Shown: positions 33,152 to 41,779 of the stretch, piece after piece | Numbering within the stretch: the first letter of the stretch is position 1 | Layout of the letters: every line of letters begins with the position of its first letter | Origin: SIRX01 sp965214475 | GTDB taxonomy: Bacteria > Actinomycetota > Rubrobacteria > Rubrobacterales > Rubrobacteraceae | Assembly (NCBI GenBank): GCA_965214475.1 | Contig: OZ243953.1 | Location: 930,001-994,000 of the forward strand | Direction: 5' to 3' | DNA length: 64,000 nucleotides | Position numbers and translations under genes: made by a program | Notes under the pieces: generated by a model | The model's input: only the letters and a program-made list of their open reading frames with translations | What the model was told of the DNA's origin: nothing | The model's database searches: none

Positions 33152-35433
33152 AGCGTTGGGTAGTTATCGACCTGGCCGAGCAGGTAGCGGAGAAAGCTGA
33201 CGGCTCCTCCTTTGCTCAACGGCTCGTTCCAGTTACCGCACTTGGGAGATTGAATGCAGGCCGGGCAACCCTTTTCGCACGGGCAGCGGGTGATGACGCC
33301 CAAAGTATCGCGGGCGAGAGCCTCGAACTCGTCGTAGCCCCGGCGAGAGATGCCGACGCCGCCGGGGTAACCGTCGTAGACAAAGACTGTTGGGAGGCGG
33401 TTCTGGCGATGCGCGGGTGTGGAGAGACCGCCAATGTCGGCCCGGTCGCACATGGCGAAGAGGGGCAGAAGCCCGATCAGGCCGTGTTCACCGGCGTGCA
33501 ACGCGCCGCCGAAGCTCTCGAAGCTCGGCCGGGCGTCTTTCGGTAGCGGCGGCAAGGAGATCCAGAACGCCTGGGTTTCGAGCACCACGTCCGGCAGGTC
33601 CAGCGGAAAGACCCCCACCTCCCGGTCGTCGGCGACCTGGACCTTTTTATAGTACGTCACGGCGTCCGTAGTCCGTACCCGGCCCCAGTGAAGCGTCGCG
33701 CCGTTGGCGAGGTCCCGCTGCTCCAGCTCTTCCAATATCTCCACGTCGGTCTCGGTGCGCGGGCGGGTGTAGTAGCGGTTCGGGACTTTGCGGGCGACGG
33801 CCCGGCTCGCCGCCAGGTTCAGGTCTTCTACTTCGTAAGCGGTGCCGCGGTGGAGATAGGTGGCGCCGGGATGAAGCTCGCCCGGAGCCCGGGAAGCTTC
33901 TGCGGTTCCGATCACCTCGCCGTCTGTATCGGAAATCAGCACCGTATCCGAAGACGCCGAGCGCAAAGAGATGTCTTTCGCCGGACGACCCCCACCGATA
34001 TAGACGAGCCGCCCACCACTGGACGCAAGCCCATTGGGCCCCAACATCGCCTTCGCCACGCTCCGATAAGCCGGCCCGAAATATTCTTCATCTTCCCCCT
34101 CCAAAGGGGCCTCGTGGGCGGCGGCCAACAGGTGCGGGCCGAGGATGTACGGGTTTTCCATCGTCACGCGGGCCGCTTCTACCCGGCGCCCCAACACCCG
34201 GCTCGAATTCTCGAATAGGAACTGGTCCAGGGAGTCCCGGCCGGGGATGTATACTGCCAGAGCCGGTGCATCACCGCGGCCGGCTCTTCCCCACTGCTGC
34301 CAGATGGAGGCCACGCTTCCCGGATAACCGCAACACACTACCGCGTCCAGCGACCCCACGTCCACACCAAGCTCCAGGGCGTTTGTCGAGACGACGCCGA
34401 GCAGATCTCCCCGGAAGAGACGCCCTTCTATGTCGCGCCGTTCGCGGGTGGTGTAGCCGGCACGGTAGGGAGAGATCTTCTTCGCTCCGTCGATGCCGAG
34501 CCGGTCGGCAGCGTAGCGATAGATGAGTTCCGCCGCCTTACGTGTTCTGGCAAATGCTATCGTCCGCACCCCCTGACGCACCAGCTCCGCAAACACTAGC
34601 GCTCCCTCCGTTAGCAAACTGCGGCGCTCGCCCTTCTCCTTGTCGAGCAACGGCGGGTTTCGGAAGACTACACGTCGCGGTCCCGACGAGGCCCCATCCT
34701 CGTCCACGAGTGCGAACGGGAGACCGGTGAGGCTCTCGGCCAACTCTTGCGGGTTAGCTATTGTGGCGCTTGTAAGAACGAACTTCGGGTCTCCGCCGTG
34801 GAGGTTAGCCACGCGCCGGAGGCGGCGGAGCACCGCCGCCACGTGGGAGCCGAAGACGCCGCGCAGCACGTGAGCCTCGTCTACCACCACGATCTCCAGG
34901 TTCCTCAAGAAGTCTCCCCAGGCGTCGTGGTTCGGCAGGATGCCGATGTTCAGCATGTCCGGGTTGGTCAAGAGAATGTTGGACCTGCGCCGGATTCCCG
35001 CCCGCAGAGCCTGCGGCGTGTCACCATCGTAGGTGCCCGCGTGAACGCCCCGCAAACCGAAACCCTCGATCTTACCGAGCTGATCCTGGGCCAGTGCCTT
35101 TGTCGGATATAGAAATAGCGCCCTGCTCGCCGCGCTCTCCAGGGCGTTCTCGAAAGCCGGTATCTTGTAGCAGAGCGACTTACCACTCGCCGTAGCCGTC
35201 GCCACCACGACGTTCTCTCCGGCCCGCACCCGCTCGTAGGCTTCGAGTTGATGAGAGTAGAGCCGGTCCACGCCTTCCTGCGACAGCGCCGCCGCAAGTT
35301 CGGGGTGAAGAGCCGGAACCTTGACGAGCGTGGCCTCCCGGGGCGCGAGAGATGCAACCGTCTGTCCTAAAGAGTCCACCGCGCGACGGCTCATGCCGGC
35401 CAGCGGCGTAGAGTTTTTGGTCTTAGAGCTCAC
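33148..35433 (-). CDS. MrfA/Hrq1-like DEAD/H helicase with C-terminal DUF1998
   Basis: A 761-residue superfamily 2 helicase. Motifs: Q-like LYSHQLEAYERV, Walker A ATASGKSLCYKIP, YPTKALAQDQL, DEAH in VVDEAHVLRG, TSATIANP, and in domain 2 SPYRAGYTTRERR and QQWGRAGRGDAPALAVYI. The C-terminal DUF1998 region ends in a cysteine cluster (CPCEKGCPACIQSPKCG) that binds metal. Bacillus MrfA repairs mitomycin-type DNA damage, and yeast Hrq1 is related. It overlaps recR by 11 bases, making a repair operon with dnaX, ebfC and recR. Confidence 0.93.
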   Translation of the reverse strand: MSSKTKNSTPLAGMSRRAVDSLGQTVASLAPREATLVKVPALHPELAAALSQEGVDRLYSHQLEAYERVRAGENVVVATATASGKSLCYKIPAFENALESAASRALFLYPTKALAQDQLGKIEGFGLRGVHAGTYDGDTPQALRAGIRRRSNILLTNPDMLNIGILPNHDAWGDFLRNLEIVVVDEAHVLRGVFGSHVAAVLRRLRRVANLHGGDPKFVLTSATIANPQELAESLTGLPFALVDEDGASSGPRRVVFRNPPLLDKEKGERRSLLTEGALVFAELVRQGVRTIAFARTRKAAELIYRYAADRLGIDGAKKISPYRAGYTTRERRDIEGRLFRGDLLGVVSTNALELGVDVGSLDAVVCCGYPGSVASIWQQWGRAGRGDAPALAVYIPGRDSLDQFLFENSSRVLGRRVEAARVTMENPYILGPHLLAAAHEAPLEGEDEEYFGPAYRSVAKAMLGPNGLASSGGRLVYIGGGRPAKDISLRSASSDTVLISDTDGEVIGTAEASRAPGELHPGATYLHRGTAYEVEDLNLAASRAVARKVPNRYYTRPRTETDVEILEELEQRDLANGATLHWGRVRTTDAVTYYKKVQVADDREVGVFPLDLPDVVLETQAFWISLPPLPKDARPSFESFGGALHAGEHGLIGLLPLFAMCDRADIGGLSTPAHRQNRLPTVFVYDGYPGGVGISRRGYDEFEALARDTLGVITRCPCEKGCPACIQSPKCGNWNEPLSKGGAVSFLRYLLGQVDNYPTL

Positions 35434-36022
35434 GCCGACCGGCGAAGGCCCGGCCCAGAGTTACCTCGTCGGCATATTCCAGGTCGCCACCAACGGGGAG
35501 ACCGCTGGCAAGCGCCGTAACACGCACAGAAAGGTCTTCTACTTCTTGCGCTATGTACAACGCCGTAGCCTCGCCAGTGGTGTTGGGGTTGGTGGCGACG
35601 ACGATTTCTTTGGTCTCCTCGTTCTTCACCCGCTCCACGAGTTCGGCTATCCGTAAGTCGTCGGGATCTATGCCGTCCAGCGGCGAGAGCGCCCCGCCCA
35701 GGACGTGATAGAGGCCCCGGTACTCGCCCGTACGCTCTATGGACCCGATATCGTAAGGGTCTTCCACGGCGCAAATCACACTCTCGTCCCTTCGGACGTC
35801 CCGGCAGATCTCACACTCGTCAGCCTCTGTCAGGTTGAAGCATCGCTTGCACGGTTTTATGCGCTCTTTGACCTCTTTTAGCGCTTCGGCCAAACCGTAA
35901 GCGTCGTCCGGACGAGAGCGCACGATGTGAAAGGCGATGCGCTGGGCGCTCTTTGGTCCGATGGATGGGAGTTTGGAGAGTTCGGTGATCAGCCGTTCTA
36001 CCGGCCGTGCATAGGTCGCCAA
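35423..36022 (-). CDS. recR: Recombination mediator RecR
   Basis: A 199-residue RecR. Helix-hairpin-helix (LPSIGPKSAQRIAFHI), C4 zinc finger (CKRCFNLTEADECEIC) and Toprim domain (SVICAVEDPYDIGSIERTG, LGGALSPLDGI) are all present. It loads RecA onto gapped DNA with RecO and RecF. It follows ebfC by 11 bases, the common dnaX-ebfC-recR order. Length is normal. Confidence 0.98.
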   Translation of the reverse strand: MATYARPVERLITELSKLPSIGPKSAQRIAFHIVRSRPDDAYGLAEALKEVKERIKPCKRCFNLTEADECEICRDVRRDESVICAVEDPYDIGSIERTGEYRGLYHVLGGALSPLDGIDPDDLRIAELVERVKNEETKEIVVATNPNTTGEATALYIAQEVEDLSVRVTALASGLPVGGDLEYADEVTLGRAFAGRREL

Positions 36023-36033
36023 CTATTCTCTAA

Positions 36034-36363
36034 CTACATTCCGGGTAGGTTGAGGCCCATGTCTCCTAGCCCGCCGGTGATGCCGCCGAGCTTTTTGGAG
36101 GCCATCTCCTGGGAGCTGTTCATGGCTTCGTTGACCGCCGCGAGGACCATATCCTGCAACATCTCGACATCATCCGGGTCTACGGCCTCGGGATCTATCT
36201 CGATGGCGGTAAGCTCCTGGGAGCCGGTCACGGTAGCTTTTACGACCCCGCCGCCCGCGCTCGCCGTAACGGTCTCGTTCGCCAACTCCTCTTGCGCCTC
36301 TTGCATCTGCTGCTGCATCTGCTGAACCTGCGCCATCATCTTGTTCATGTTTTGACGGGCCAC
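36034..36363 (-). CDS. ebfC: YbaB/EbfC nucleoid-associated protein
   Basis: A 109-residue protein with the family start (MNKMMAQVQQMQQQMQEAQE), a glutamine-rich helix, and the core EELANETVTASAGGGVVKATVTGSQELTAIEI (in parts). It forms DNA-binding dimers. It directly abuts the dnaX stop and precedes recR, as in most bacteria. Confidence 0.95.
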   Translation of the reverse strand: MARQNMNKMMAQVQQMQQQMQEAQEELANETVTASAGGGVVKATVTGSQELTAIEIDPEAVDPDDVEMLQDMVLAAVNEAMNSSQEMASKKLGGITGGLGDMGLNLPGM

Positions 36364-38253
36364 TCAACTACCTCCATTTTCGTTGGACGTTCCAAACCAC
36401 TCTCGCGCCAGCGCGAACGCCTCTTGCTCGCTGCCGATTGTATCATCGGCCCCGCCGGCCTCATCCGCCCCGCCATCTTCGGGAGGTTCGTAAGCCTCCG
36501 GCGTCGGTTCCGCAGCAGGCTTGACCTTCTTCGTTTCGGGTTCCGGCATAGGAATGTCTTTCTGCACGACGGCTTCTCTACTCTGCATACTCTGTTCAGG
36601 TTCTGCTTGGTTCTCTTCGGCTTTTGGTGGCGGCGGTGTTTCTTTGACCCCGGCTTCCCCATCCCCGACCCGGCTCTCCAGGCGCGGCTTTACACCGAGA
36701 TTTCTTTCCAAAGCTTCTTGTAGAGCTTCGGTGTGGCGGGCGTCGCTGGCGAGCTTCGCGTAGATCGCCAGATCCTTCGGAAAAACGAGTTCCAGAAATC
36801 CGTCGCCAAAGCTCTCGACTTGCGCCTCCTCGAAGACCGCCGCCGCCGGGGCCTGCCGCCGGTCTTTCATGTCTTGCATCAAGGCGGGCCATCGGGCGAC
36901 CAGGGTACCAACGCTGATAACTTCTTCCGATTTTCCTACCGCCTCCGGCTCTTCGACCGTGGCAAGGGTCTCAGGTGGCGCTTTTTCTTGTTCTTGCTGT
37001 TCAGGCCCGGCTACAGTTTCAGGTTCTTCCGCTTTCTCCGAAACGGATGGAGGAGGCGATGCCTCGGGTTGGCTTGGAGCGCGAGAGGCGGTCGACGCAA
37101 CGACGCCGTTTGCGACGGCGCTCTCTAGAGCTTCCAATCGGGCCAGAAGTGCGTCTACGGACGGTTCAGTGTAATCACGAACGAGCTTGAGAAAAGTTAG
37201 CTCCAGCTCCAGCTTCGGTTCTCCGCCGCGTTTTATTCGGCCTGTAGCATCACCCAGGGTTTCCAAAATGCGGACGACCTCGGCGGTCGGAATAGCGGCG
37301 GCTTGCTCTTCCAGCGGCGCACGCTCGTCGGCACCGACTTCGGCGAGGGCGATGTCCGGGGCGTGCGGTAGAAGCATCACGCGCCGCAGATGCCCGAGCA
37401 GCTCGTTGACGAATTGTCCCAGGTCCCGTCCCTCATTCGAGAGGCGGTCGATTATCTTCATGGCATCGGCAGCCCGGCGTTCGTGCAGGGCCGCAGTTGT
37501 CTCTAGCAGCACGTCAGATCCTACGCTACCCAAAAGCTCGCGGACCCGCGCCGCCGTAACCGGTCCATCCGCGAAAGACGAAAGCTGGTCCAGCAGACCT
37601 TCCGCATCCCGGAAAGAACCTTTCCCCTCACGGGCGATGATGGTCAGGGCCTCGGGCTCGGTCTCTATTTCCTCGGCCACGGCTATTTCAGCCAGCTTCT
37701 CCGAGAGCGTACCGACACCGGGACGTCGAAAGTCGAAGCTTTGACAACGACTGATAATGGTCGGCAGAACCTTGTGCTTCTCGGTTGTAGCCAGCACGAA
37801 GATCACGTGTTCCGGCGGTTCTTCGAGCATCTTCAGCAATGCGTTGAAGGCCTCGGTGGTCAGCATGTGGACCTCGTCGATGATGTAGACCTTCATGCGT
37901 CCGGCGGCCGGCGCGAGGTTCACCCGGTCGCGCAGCTCCCGGATCTCATCTATCCCCCGGTTCGAGGCCGCGTCCATCTCCAACACATCCATAGAAGAGT
38001 TGTTGACGATCGAACGACAACTATCGCAAGTCCCGTCCGGCTCCGGCGTCGGTCCCTTTGCGCAATTCACACCCATCGCTAGCACTTTGGCCGTACTCGT
38101 TTTACCCGTTCCACGAGGGCCGGAGAAGAGGTAAGCGTGGGCTACGCGGTCGGTCTCTATGGCCCGGCGTAGCGTACGAACGACCGGTTCCTGGCCGGAG
38201 ATCTCGGAGAAGGCGCGGGGGCGCCACTTACGATATAGCGTAGCGTGTCTCAT
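36364..38253 (-). CDS. dnaX: DNA polymerase III subunits gamma/tau
   Basis: About 629 residues from the ATG at 38253 (MRHATLYRKWRPRAF), the normal family start; an upstream frame extension of 25 codons is not conserved. AAA+ clamp-loader domain with Walker A GPRGTGKTS, zinc-binding cysteines CAKGPTPEPDGTCDSC, DEVHML and sensor residues. A low-complexity Glu/Pro-rich linker and tau-like C-terminal region (about 390-629) follow. A TATACT sits six bases before the ATG without a ribosome-binding site, so the message is probably leaderless. Confidence 0.96.
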   Translation of the reverse strand: MRHATLYRKWRPRAFSEISGQEPVVRTLRRAIETDRVAHAYLFSGPRGTGKTSTAKVLAMGVNCAKGPTPEPDGTCDSCRSIVNNSSMDVLEMDAASNRGIDEIRELRDRVNLAPAAGRMKVYIIDEVHMLTTEAFNALLKMLEEPPEHVIFVLATTEKHKVLPTIISRCQSFDFRRPGVGTLSEKLAEIAVAEEIETEPEALTIIAREGKGSFRDAEGLLDQLSSFADGPVTAARVRELLGSVGSDVLLETTAALHERRAADAMKIIDRLSNEGRDLGQFVNELLGHLRRVMLLPHAPDIALAEVGADERAPLEEQAAAIPTAEVVRILETLGDATGRIKRGGEPKLELELTFLKLVRDYTEPSVDALLARLEALESAVANGVVASTASRAPSQPEASPPPSVSEKAEEPETVAGPEQQEQEKAPPETLATVEEPEAVGKSEEVISVGTLVARWPALMQDMKDRRQAPAAAVFEEAQVESFGDGFLELVFPKDLAIYAKLASDARHTEALQEALERNLGVKPRLESRVGDGEAGVKETPPPPKAEENQAEPEQSMQSREAVVQKDIPMPEPETKKVKPAAEPTPEAYEPPEDGGADEAGGADDTIGSEQEAFALAREWFGTSNENGGS

Positions 38254-38259
38254 AAGGCT

Positions 38260-38265
38260 AGTATA
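38260..38265 (-). promoter_or_regulatory. -10 box for a leaderless dnaX mRNA
   Basis: On the minus strand TATACT is followed by six bases and the ATG of dnaX, the same spacing as for the DUF4126 gene. A TTGTCA upstream is only 14 bases away, so the -35 is uncertain. Confidence 0.55.
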
Positions 38266-38330
38266 ACGGAGTCCGTACCTGACAACGACAGTACACTTTG
38301 GCGCGTACAGCCTTTTAGGAGATCGCAAAC

Positions 38331-39068
38331 ATGGACCACAAAATAAATCGCAAACTCAAGAAACTATTCAAAGAGATCCACCAGGATGAAGATGATAATT
38401 CTAAGATCGCTGTTCCTTTTGTTCCCTACATAGGATGTAGCTACTGTAAAGCCAGTAAGAAGGTGTTGGTAGTGGGTAAAGCTACCGATGGCTGGGGTTG
38501 GAAAGATAGTAAAGAAGATGAAGATGCTACTTTAGAAAAAGTAAAGGTAGATCAACCTGAGTGGTTTGAAGAACTCAAGAAAATCGCTCCCAAGTTCATA
38601 GAAGAAAAAATCATCCGATTCTACAGTGGCAACAAAGGGTACAGTTCTTTGCTCTGGAATCGAACCTACCGTATTCTTAGCAAGCTTCTCGAAGATCAGC
38701 CTTTATGCGCTTATAGCAGAGATCCCAAAATCGCAGGTAAAGCCTTTCGGTCCTTCGCTTGGACTAACGTATTTAAGGTCACCCACACACGCGGAAATCC
38801 CAAGAAAAAGCTGAGAGAAAGACAGACCGAATGCAATACTTTGAAGGACGAAATCGAGTATTTACAGCCGGACGCTATTCTATTTTTCACTAGCCCTAGT
38901 TACGACAAACATCTTAAAGAGGTCTTGCCTGGCATTCACATAGAAGGCGTACCGATTGCAAAGATCAGTGGACTCGATAGTTATGGCTTTGAGGGGATCG
39001 CTCTGCGAACCTATCACCCACAATATTACAAGTTCAACATGCACGATGTGGTAGATAAATTGACCTAA
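38331..39068 (+). CDS. AT-rich gene for a uracil-DNA-glycosylase-like protein
   Basis: A 245-residue soluble protein, clearly more AT- and Lys-rich than its neighbours. AGGAG lies nine bases before the ATG. Features resembling the uracil-DNA glycosylase fold: an N-terminal strand VLVVGKATDGWGW, a central SSLLWNRTYRILSKLL with FAWTNVFKV, a strand DAILFFTSPSY and a late HPQYY that could correspond to the HPS loop. I cannot confirm catalytic residues. Composition and the position between dnaX and the SRP RNA gene suggest horizontal acquisition. Confidence 0.6.
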   Translation: MDHKINRKLKKLFKEIHQDEDDNSKIAVPFVPYIGCSYCKASKKVLVVGKATDGWGWKDSKEDEDATLEKVKVDQPEWFEELKKIAPKFIEEKIIRFYSGNKGYSSLLWNRTYRILSKLLEDQPLCAYSRDPKIAGKAFRSFAWTNVFKVTHTRGNPKKKLRERQTECNTLKDEIEYLQPDAILFFTSPSYDKHLKEVLPGIHIEGVPIAKISGLDSYGFEGIALRTYHPQYYKFNMHDVVDKLT

Positions 39069-39079
39069 AATAACTAAAA

Positions 39080-39346
39080 ACCGCGCACCCCGCCGTCGAC
39101 GGGCACGAACCCGGCGAACTTCCGGCCGCCAACTCCGGATCGGCTGTCCCGCAACACATGAGGTAACCCACTTAGTGCTGCTACCTTCCGGTCCTGACAC
39201 GGTTCACAGGGCCTCATTGCCCGGGACCGATCCATCAACGCTGGCCGCACCGGTTTCAACCGAACACGGTACGCCTCGGGCGGGGATATAGGCCCTGCTA
39301 GGCGATCGCAGGTACAGGGCATCGCCATCTCCCCGCTTAGCGCGGC
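39080..39346 (-). ncRNA. ffs: Signal recognition particle RNA (long form)
   Basis: On the minus strand the apical SRP domain is unmistakable: GTGTCAGGACCGGAAGGTAG followed by CAGCACTAAGTGGG, with flanking arms GGGCAATGAGGCC and GGTTACCTCATGTGTTGC. Terminal GCCGCGC and GCGCGG arms pair, giving about 267 bases, so an Alu-type extension is likely present rather than the 4.5S short form. A TTTTTAG run at the 3' end completes an intrinsic terminator. It faces the AT-rich gene tail to tail. Confidence 0.9.
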
Positions 39347-39400
39347 AAAACCTAGTTTATCAGAGAGGTAGAGAGATCAAAGCCGGACTCCAAATCAACC

Positions 39401-39679
39401 TTAAAAAGCGTTGATGGCGAAGAAGACCCCGATGCCCAGAAAGAAGATACCTACCATGATGAATGCTCCCTGCGAAGGGCCGCCCCATTGCTCCCAGATT
39501 CCGGCATGATCCTTCCGGAAGTGTATGAGATGGGCGCCCATCACGGCAAAGAGAGGACCTACCCAGATTGCGAAAGACGACGCCAAAGCGGGGACAAAAG
39601 GTATCACCGCAAAACTTCCAACAAAAAGCGTTAGCAGTAGCAAATAGCTCCCCAAAACCAACCATTCTCGACTACTCAA
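39401..39679 (-). CDS. Small three-helix membrane protein
   Basis: Ninety-two residues starting at TTG 39679, five bases after GGAGG. The longer reading frame runs into tRNA-Ser and is rejected. Three hydrophobic segments (YLLLLTLFVGSFAVI, FAIWVGPLFAVMGAHL, AFIMVGIFFLGIGVFF). No family recognised. It lies just downstream of tRNA-Ser on the same strand and may be co-transcribed with it. Confidence 0.6.
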   Translation of the reverse strand: MSSREWLVLGSYLLLLTLFVGSFAVIPFVPALASSFAIWVGPLFAVMGAHLIHFRKDHAGIWEQWGGPSQGAFIMVGIFFLGIGVFFAINAF

Positions 39680-39700
39680 AGTTTCCTCCGTATCCAAGGG

Positions 39701-39791
39701 CGGAGAGGGTGGGATTCGAACCCACGAGACGGCTATAAACCGCCTACGCGATTTCCAGTCGCGCTCCTTCGGCCAACTCGGACACCTCTCC
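39701..39791 (-). tRNA. tRNA-Ser (anticodon GGA)
   Basis: A 91-base class II tRNA with a long variable arm. Acceptor GGAGAGG pairs with CCTCTCC, discriminator G. The anticodon arm has loop CTGGAAA, giving GGA, which reads UCC/UCU. The variable arm is TAGGCGGTTTATAGCCGTCT, and the T arm is GTGGG-TTCGAAT-CCCAC. CCA is not encoded. Confidence 0.95.
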
Positions 39792-39821
39792 GCGGCAGAG
39801 TGTACCAAATACAGCGCAGAT

Positions 39822-40370
39822 TTATACTTGCTTTACTTCGGTCTCCCGCCGGTCCAGAAATACCAGCATACCCAGCGCCAACCAACCCAGCCCGAAGGCG
39901 GCGGAGATCGCTAAGCGGATGAGCGGCGCATCGCCGATGAGCAAGTTTAGCGGTGTTAGCAGACCCAAAGCGAGCGGCAGAAAGTTCCACATTGGTAGCG
40001 GCTCGTTCTTTAGCGTGGCGAAGCCCAGAATCACCAGCCCCAGCGTCAGTATTATGAAGCCGAAGGAGATGATACGCGTCGTATTCTCCAGCCCGAGCGT
40101 CAGGTCGGCACACAGCCCCGCGGACAACAGCGTGAGCCCGGCGAAGCTCTGGACGAAACCAGCGTTGCCCTCTCCTCTCATAACGCCCGAGTACCGGGCG
40201 TAGGCGCCGGCGAGCCCCGCCCCGAATAGTATGGGCACCAGGAAGAGCAAGACATCGTCAAGGCCGGAGCCGGGCGGGTTTGGTCCGTCGAGGACGACCT
40301 TTATGCTCCACAGCGCACCGCCGACCGCACCGGCGGCGCCACCTATCCTTGGCAGGCTTATACCAAACAC
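39822..40370 (-). CDS. Hypothetical multi-pass membrane protein
   Basis: A 182-residue hydrophobic protein with about five or six membrane helices (GGAAGAVGGALWSIKVVL, LLFLVPILFGAGLAGAYA, IISFGFIILTLGLVILGF, FLPLALGLLTPLNLLI, AISAAFGLGWLALGMLVFL). I do not recognise a family. It ends with a charged tail (DRRETEVKQV). It lies downstream of the membrane-bound hydrolase on the same strand, 71 bases apart. Confidence 0.65.
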   Translation of the reverse strand: MFGISLPRIGGAAGAVGGALWSIKVVLDGPNPPGSGLDDVLLFLVPILFGAGLAGAYARYSGVMRGEGNAGFVQSFAGLTLLSAGLCADLTLGLENTTRIISFGFIILTLGLVILGFATLKNEPLPMWNFLPLALGLLTPLNLLIGDAPLIRLAISAAFGLGWLALGMLVFLDRRETEVKQV

Positions 40371-40441
40371 GAACTTTTCTCTCTACAAATCATTTCGCGA
40401 ATAGACTAAGCCAGAATCGTTCCCGATGCCAGTCTTCAAGC

Positions 40442-41002
40442 TCAAGCGCTGGAGCCTTTGCGACGACGAAGGCGTAGGATCAGCAACCCCGCCATCGTCG
40501 AGAGCATTAGCGCGTGGCTGACAAAGAAGAACTGACGCCCGTAGTAGTTGGAGTTGTAATAAGAGATCGGGCTAGACCATTGCCAGTCGGTAAGCGGCCA
40601 AAAGAGCGGCCTGGTGTCGTTCACATGGGTCAGGAAGTCGGCGAAGGTGTGGCCTAGCCAGCCGATCAAGAACCACAGCAGTATCCTGCGACGATCAAAA
40701 CGTTTCAACCGCGCCGCCCAGTAGAGGATCAACAGCGCCGCTACGGGTACGGCAGAGTGGAGAGCGGAGCCCGTGCCACCGAAAGGCCCGGAAAAGTAGA
40801 TCTTGTCCAATATTCCTTCAGAGTGCATGGAGGACCATCCCTCGGTGAGGTACGCCGTGCCAACGTAGTAAGCCGTCCCCGCAAACGACGGAAGGTCCGG
40901 GAACGCCGCCCCCACAGCCCCCGCTATCCCCGCCGCCCGGCCAGCCTTTACACCGTGTTTCGCCAGCGCCCAGGTAAAAAACGAATGAGAGTAAGTCTCC
41001 AG
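40442..41002 (-). CDS. YdjM/DUF457-like membrane metal-dependent hydrolase, apparent CTG start
   Basis: About 186 residues. The first ATG/GTG/TTG in frame (GTG 40915) would delete the conserved opening HSFFTWALAKHG that in this family provides metal-binding His. That segment is encoded upstream, beginning with CTG at 41002 (or GTT at 41005), directly after the TAG of the dienelactone hydrolase in the same frame. Further family marks are PDLPS, GHTFADFLTHVND and several membrane helices. Either CTG initiates or the upstream TAG is read through. Relatives are inner-membrane hydrolases of unknown substrate. Confidence 0.78.
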   Translation of the reverse strand: METYSHSFFTWALAKHGVKAGRAAGIAGAVGAAFPDLPSFAGTAYYVGTAYLTEGWSSMHSEGILDKIYFSGPFGGTGSALHSAVPVAALLILYWAARLKRFDRRRILLWFLIGWLGHTFADFLTHVNDTRPLFWPLTDWQWSSPISYYNSNYYGRQFFFVSHALMLSTMAGLLILRLRRRKGSSA

Positions 41003-41005
41003 AAC

Positions 41006-41722
41006 CTATGAGACTTTCTCACTCGGAACCGGCTGCCCTATATGACCTGCGAAAAACTCCAGGGTTCTCCGCCAAGAGTCCTCCGAAGCCGCCGGGTCAT
41101 AGACGCGGGGCTTGTTTTCATTGAAGAACGAATGACGGGCTGCGGAATATATCTCGATGTCGTGCGGCACCCCGCTACGCTTCAGTTCTTGCTCCAGTTT
41201 ATGGGCCTGCGCGCCGGTGAAGTCTTTCTCCGGGTACGAACCGACGACCGGACAGGAATGCCGGATGGCTTCTATAGGGCGCGGGTTCATGCCGTAGTAC
41301 GAGGCAACGGCTCCAAGCCGCTCGTCCGTACAGGCCCAGGCGGTCACGAAGCTGCCGCCCAACGAGAAACCTATGGCACCGAGCCGTTCGTCGTCCACCT
41401 CCGTCATCCTGGCCAGATAGCTCAAAGAGGCTTTGAGGTCCCGTATAGCCCCATGATCCAGAGAATTGGTCAGCATACCGTTTATAAAGCGGGCCATGCA
41501 GGTTGACCGTTTGCGTCCGGTGAAGAGGTCGACCGCGAGCGCCGCGTAGTCCTCCCCGGCGAGCCGGTCCGCCACGCCCCGGATGTTGTCGTTCAGGCCG
41601 AAAACCTCGTGCACGATCACCACACCAGGGTATTTGTCTCCAGAGCCTCCATCCGGCAGCGTCAGGTAACCTTCGAGTCTCTCCGCCCTCGGAAATGAAA
41701 CTTCCTGAACTATCGGGGCCAA
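41006..41722 (-). CDS. Dienelactone hydrolase-family protein
   Basis: A 238-residue alpha/beta hydrolase with TTG start. Family segments: PGVVIVHEVFGLNDNIRGVADRLA, nucleophile elbow GFSLGGSF (Ser instead of the Cys of true dienelactone hydrolase), SYPEKD and ARHSFFNEN with the catalytic His. Substrate is unknown, likely an ester or lactone. Its TAG is followed at once, in the same frame, by the membrane hydrolase gene. Confidence 0.9.
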   Translation of the reverse strand: MAPIVQEVSFPRAERLEGYLTLPDGGSGDKYPGVVIVHEVFGLNDNIRGVADRLAGEDYAALAVDLFTGRKRSTCMARFINGMLTNSLDHGAIRDLKASLSYLARMTEVDDERLGAIGFSLGGSFVTAWACTDERLGAVASYYGMNPRPIEAIRHSCPVVGSYPEKDFTGAQAHKLEQELKRSGVPHDIEIYSAARHSFFNENKPRVYDPAASEDSWRRTLEFFAGHIGQPVPSEKVS

Positions 41723-41779
41723 CCTGATCCTCTCTGGAAATTGTTCAAACCGGCGTCCGAAACGAATGCCAGGCCCATT

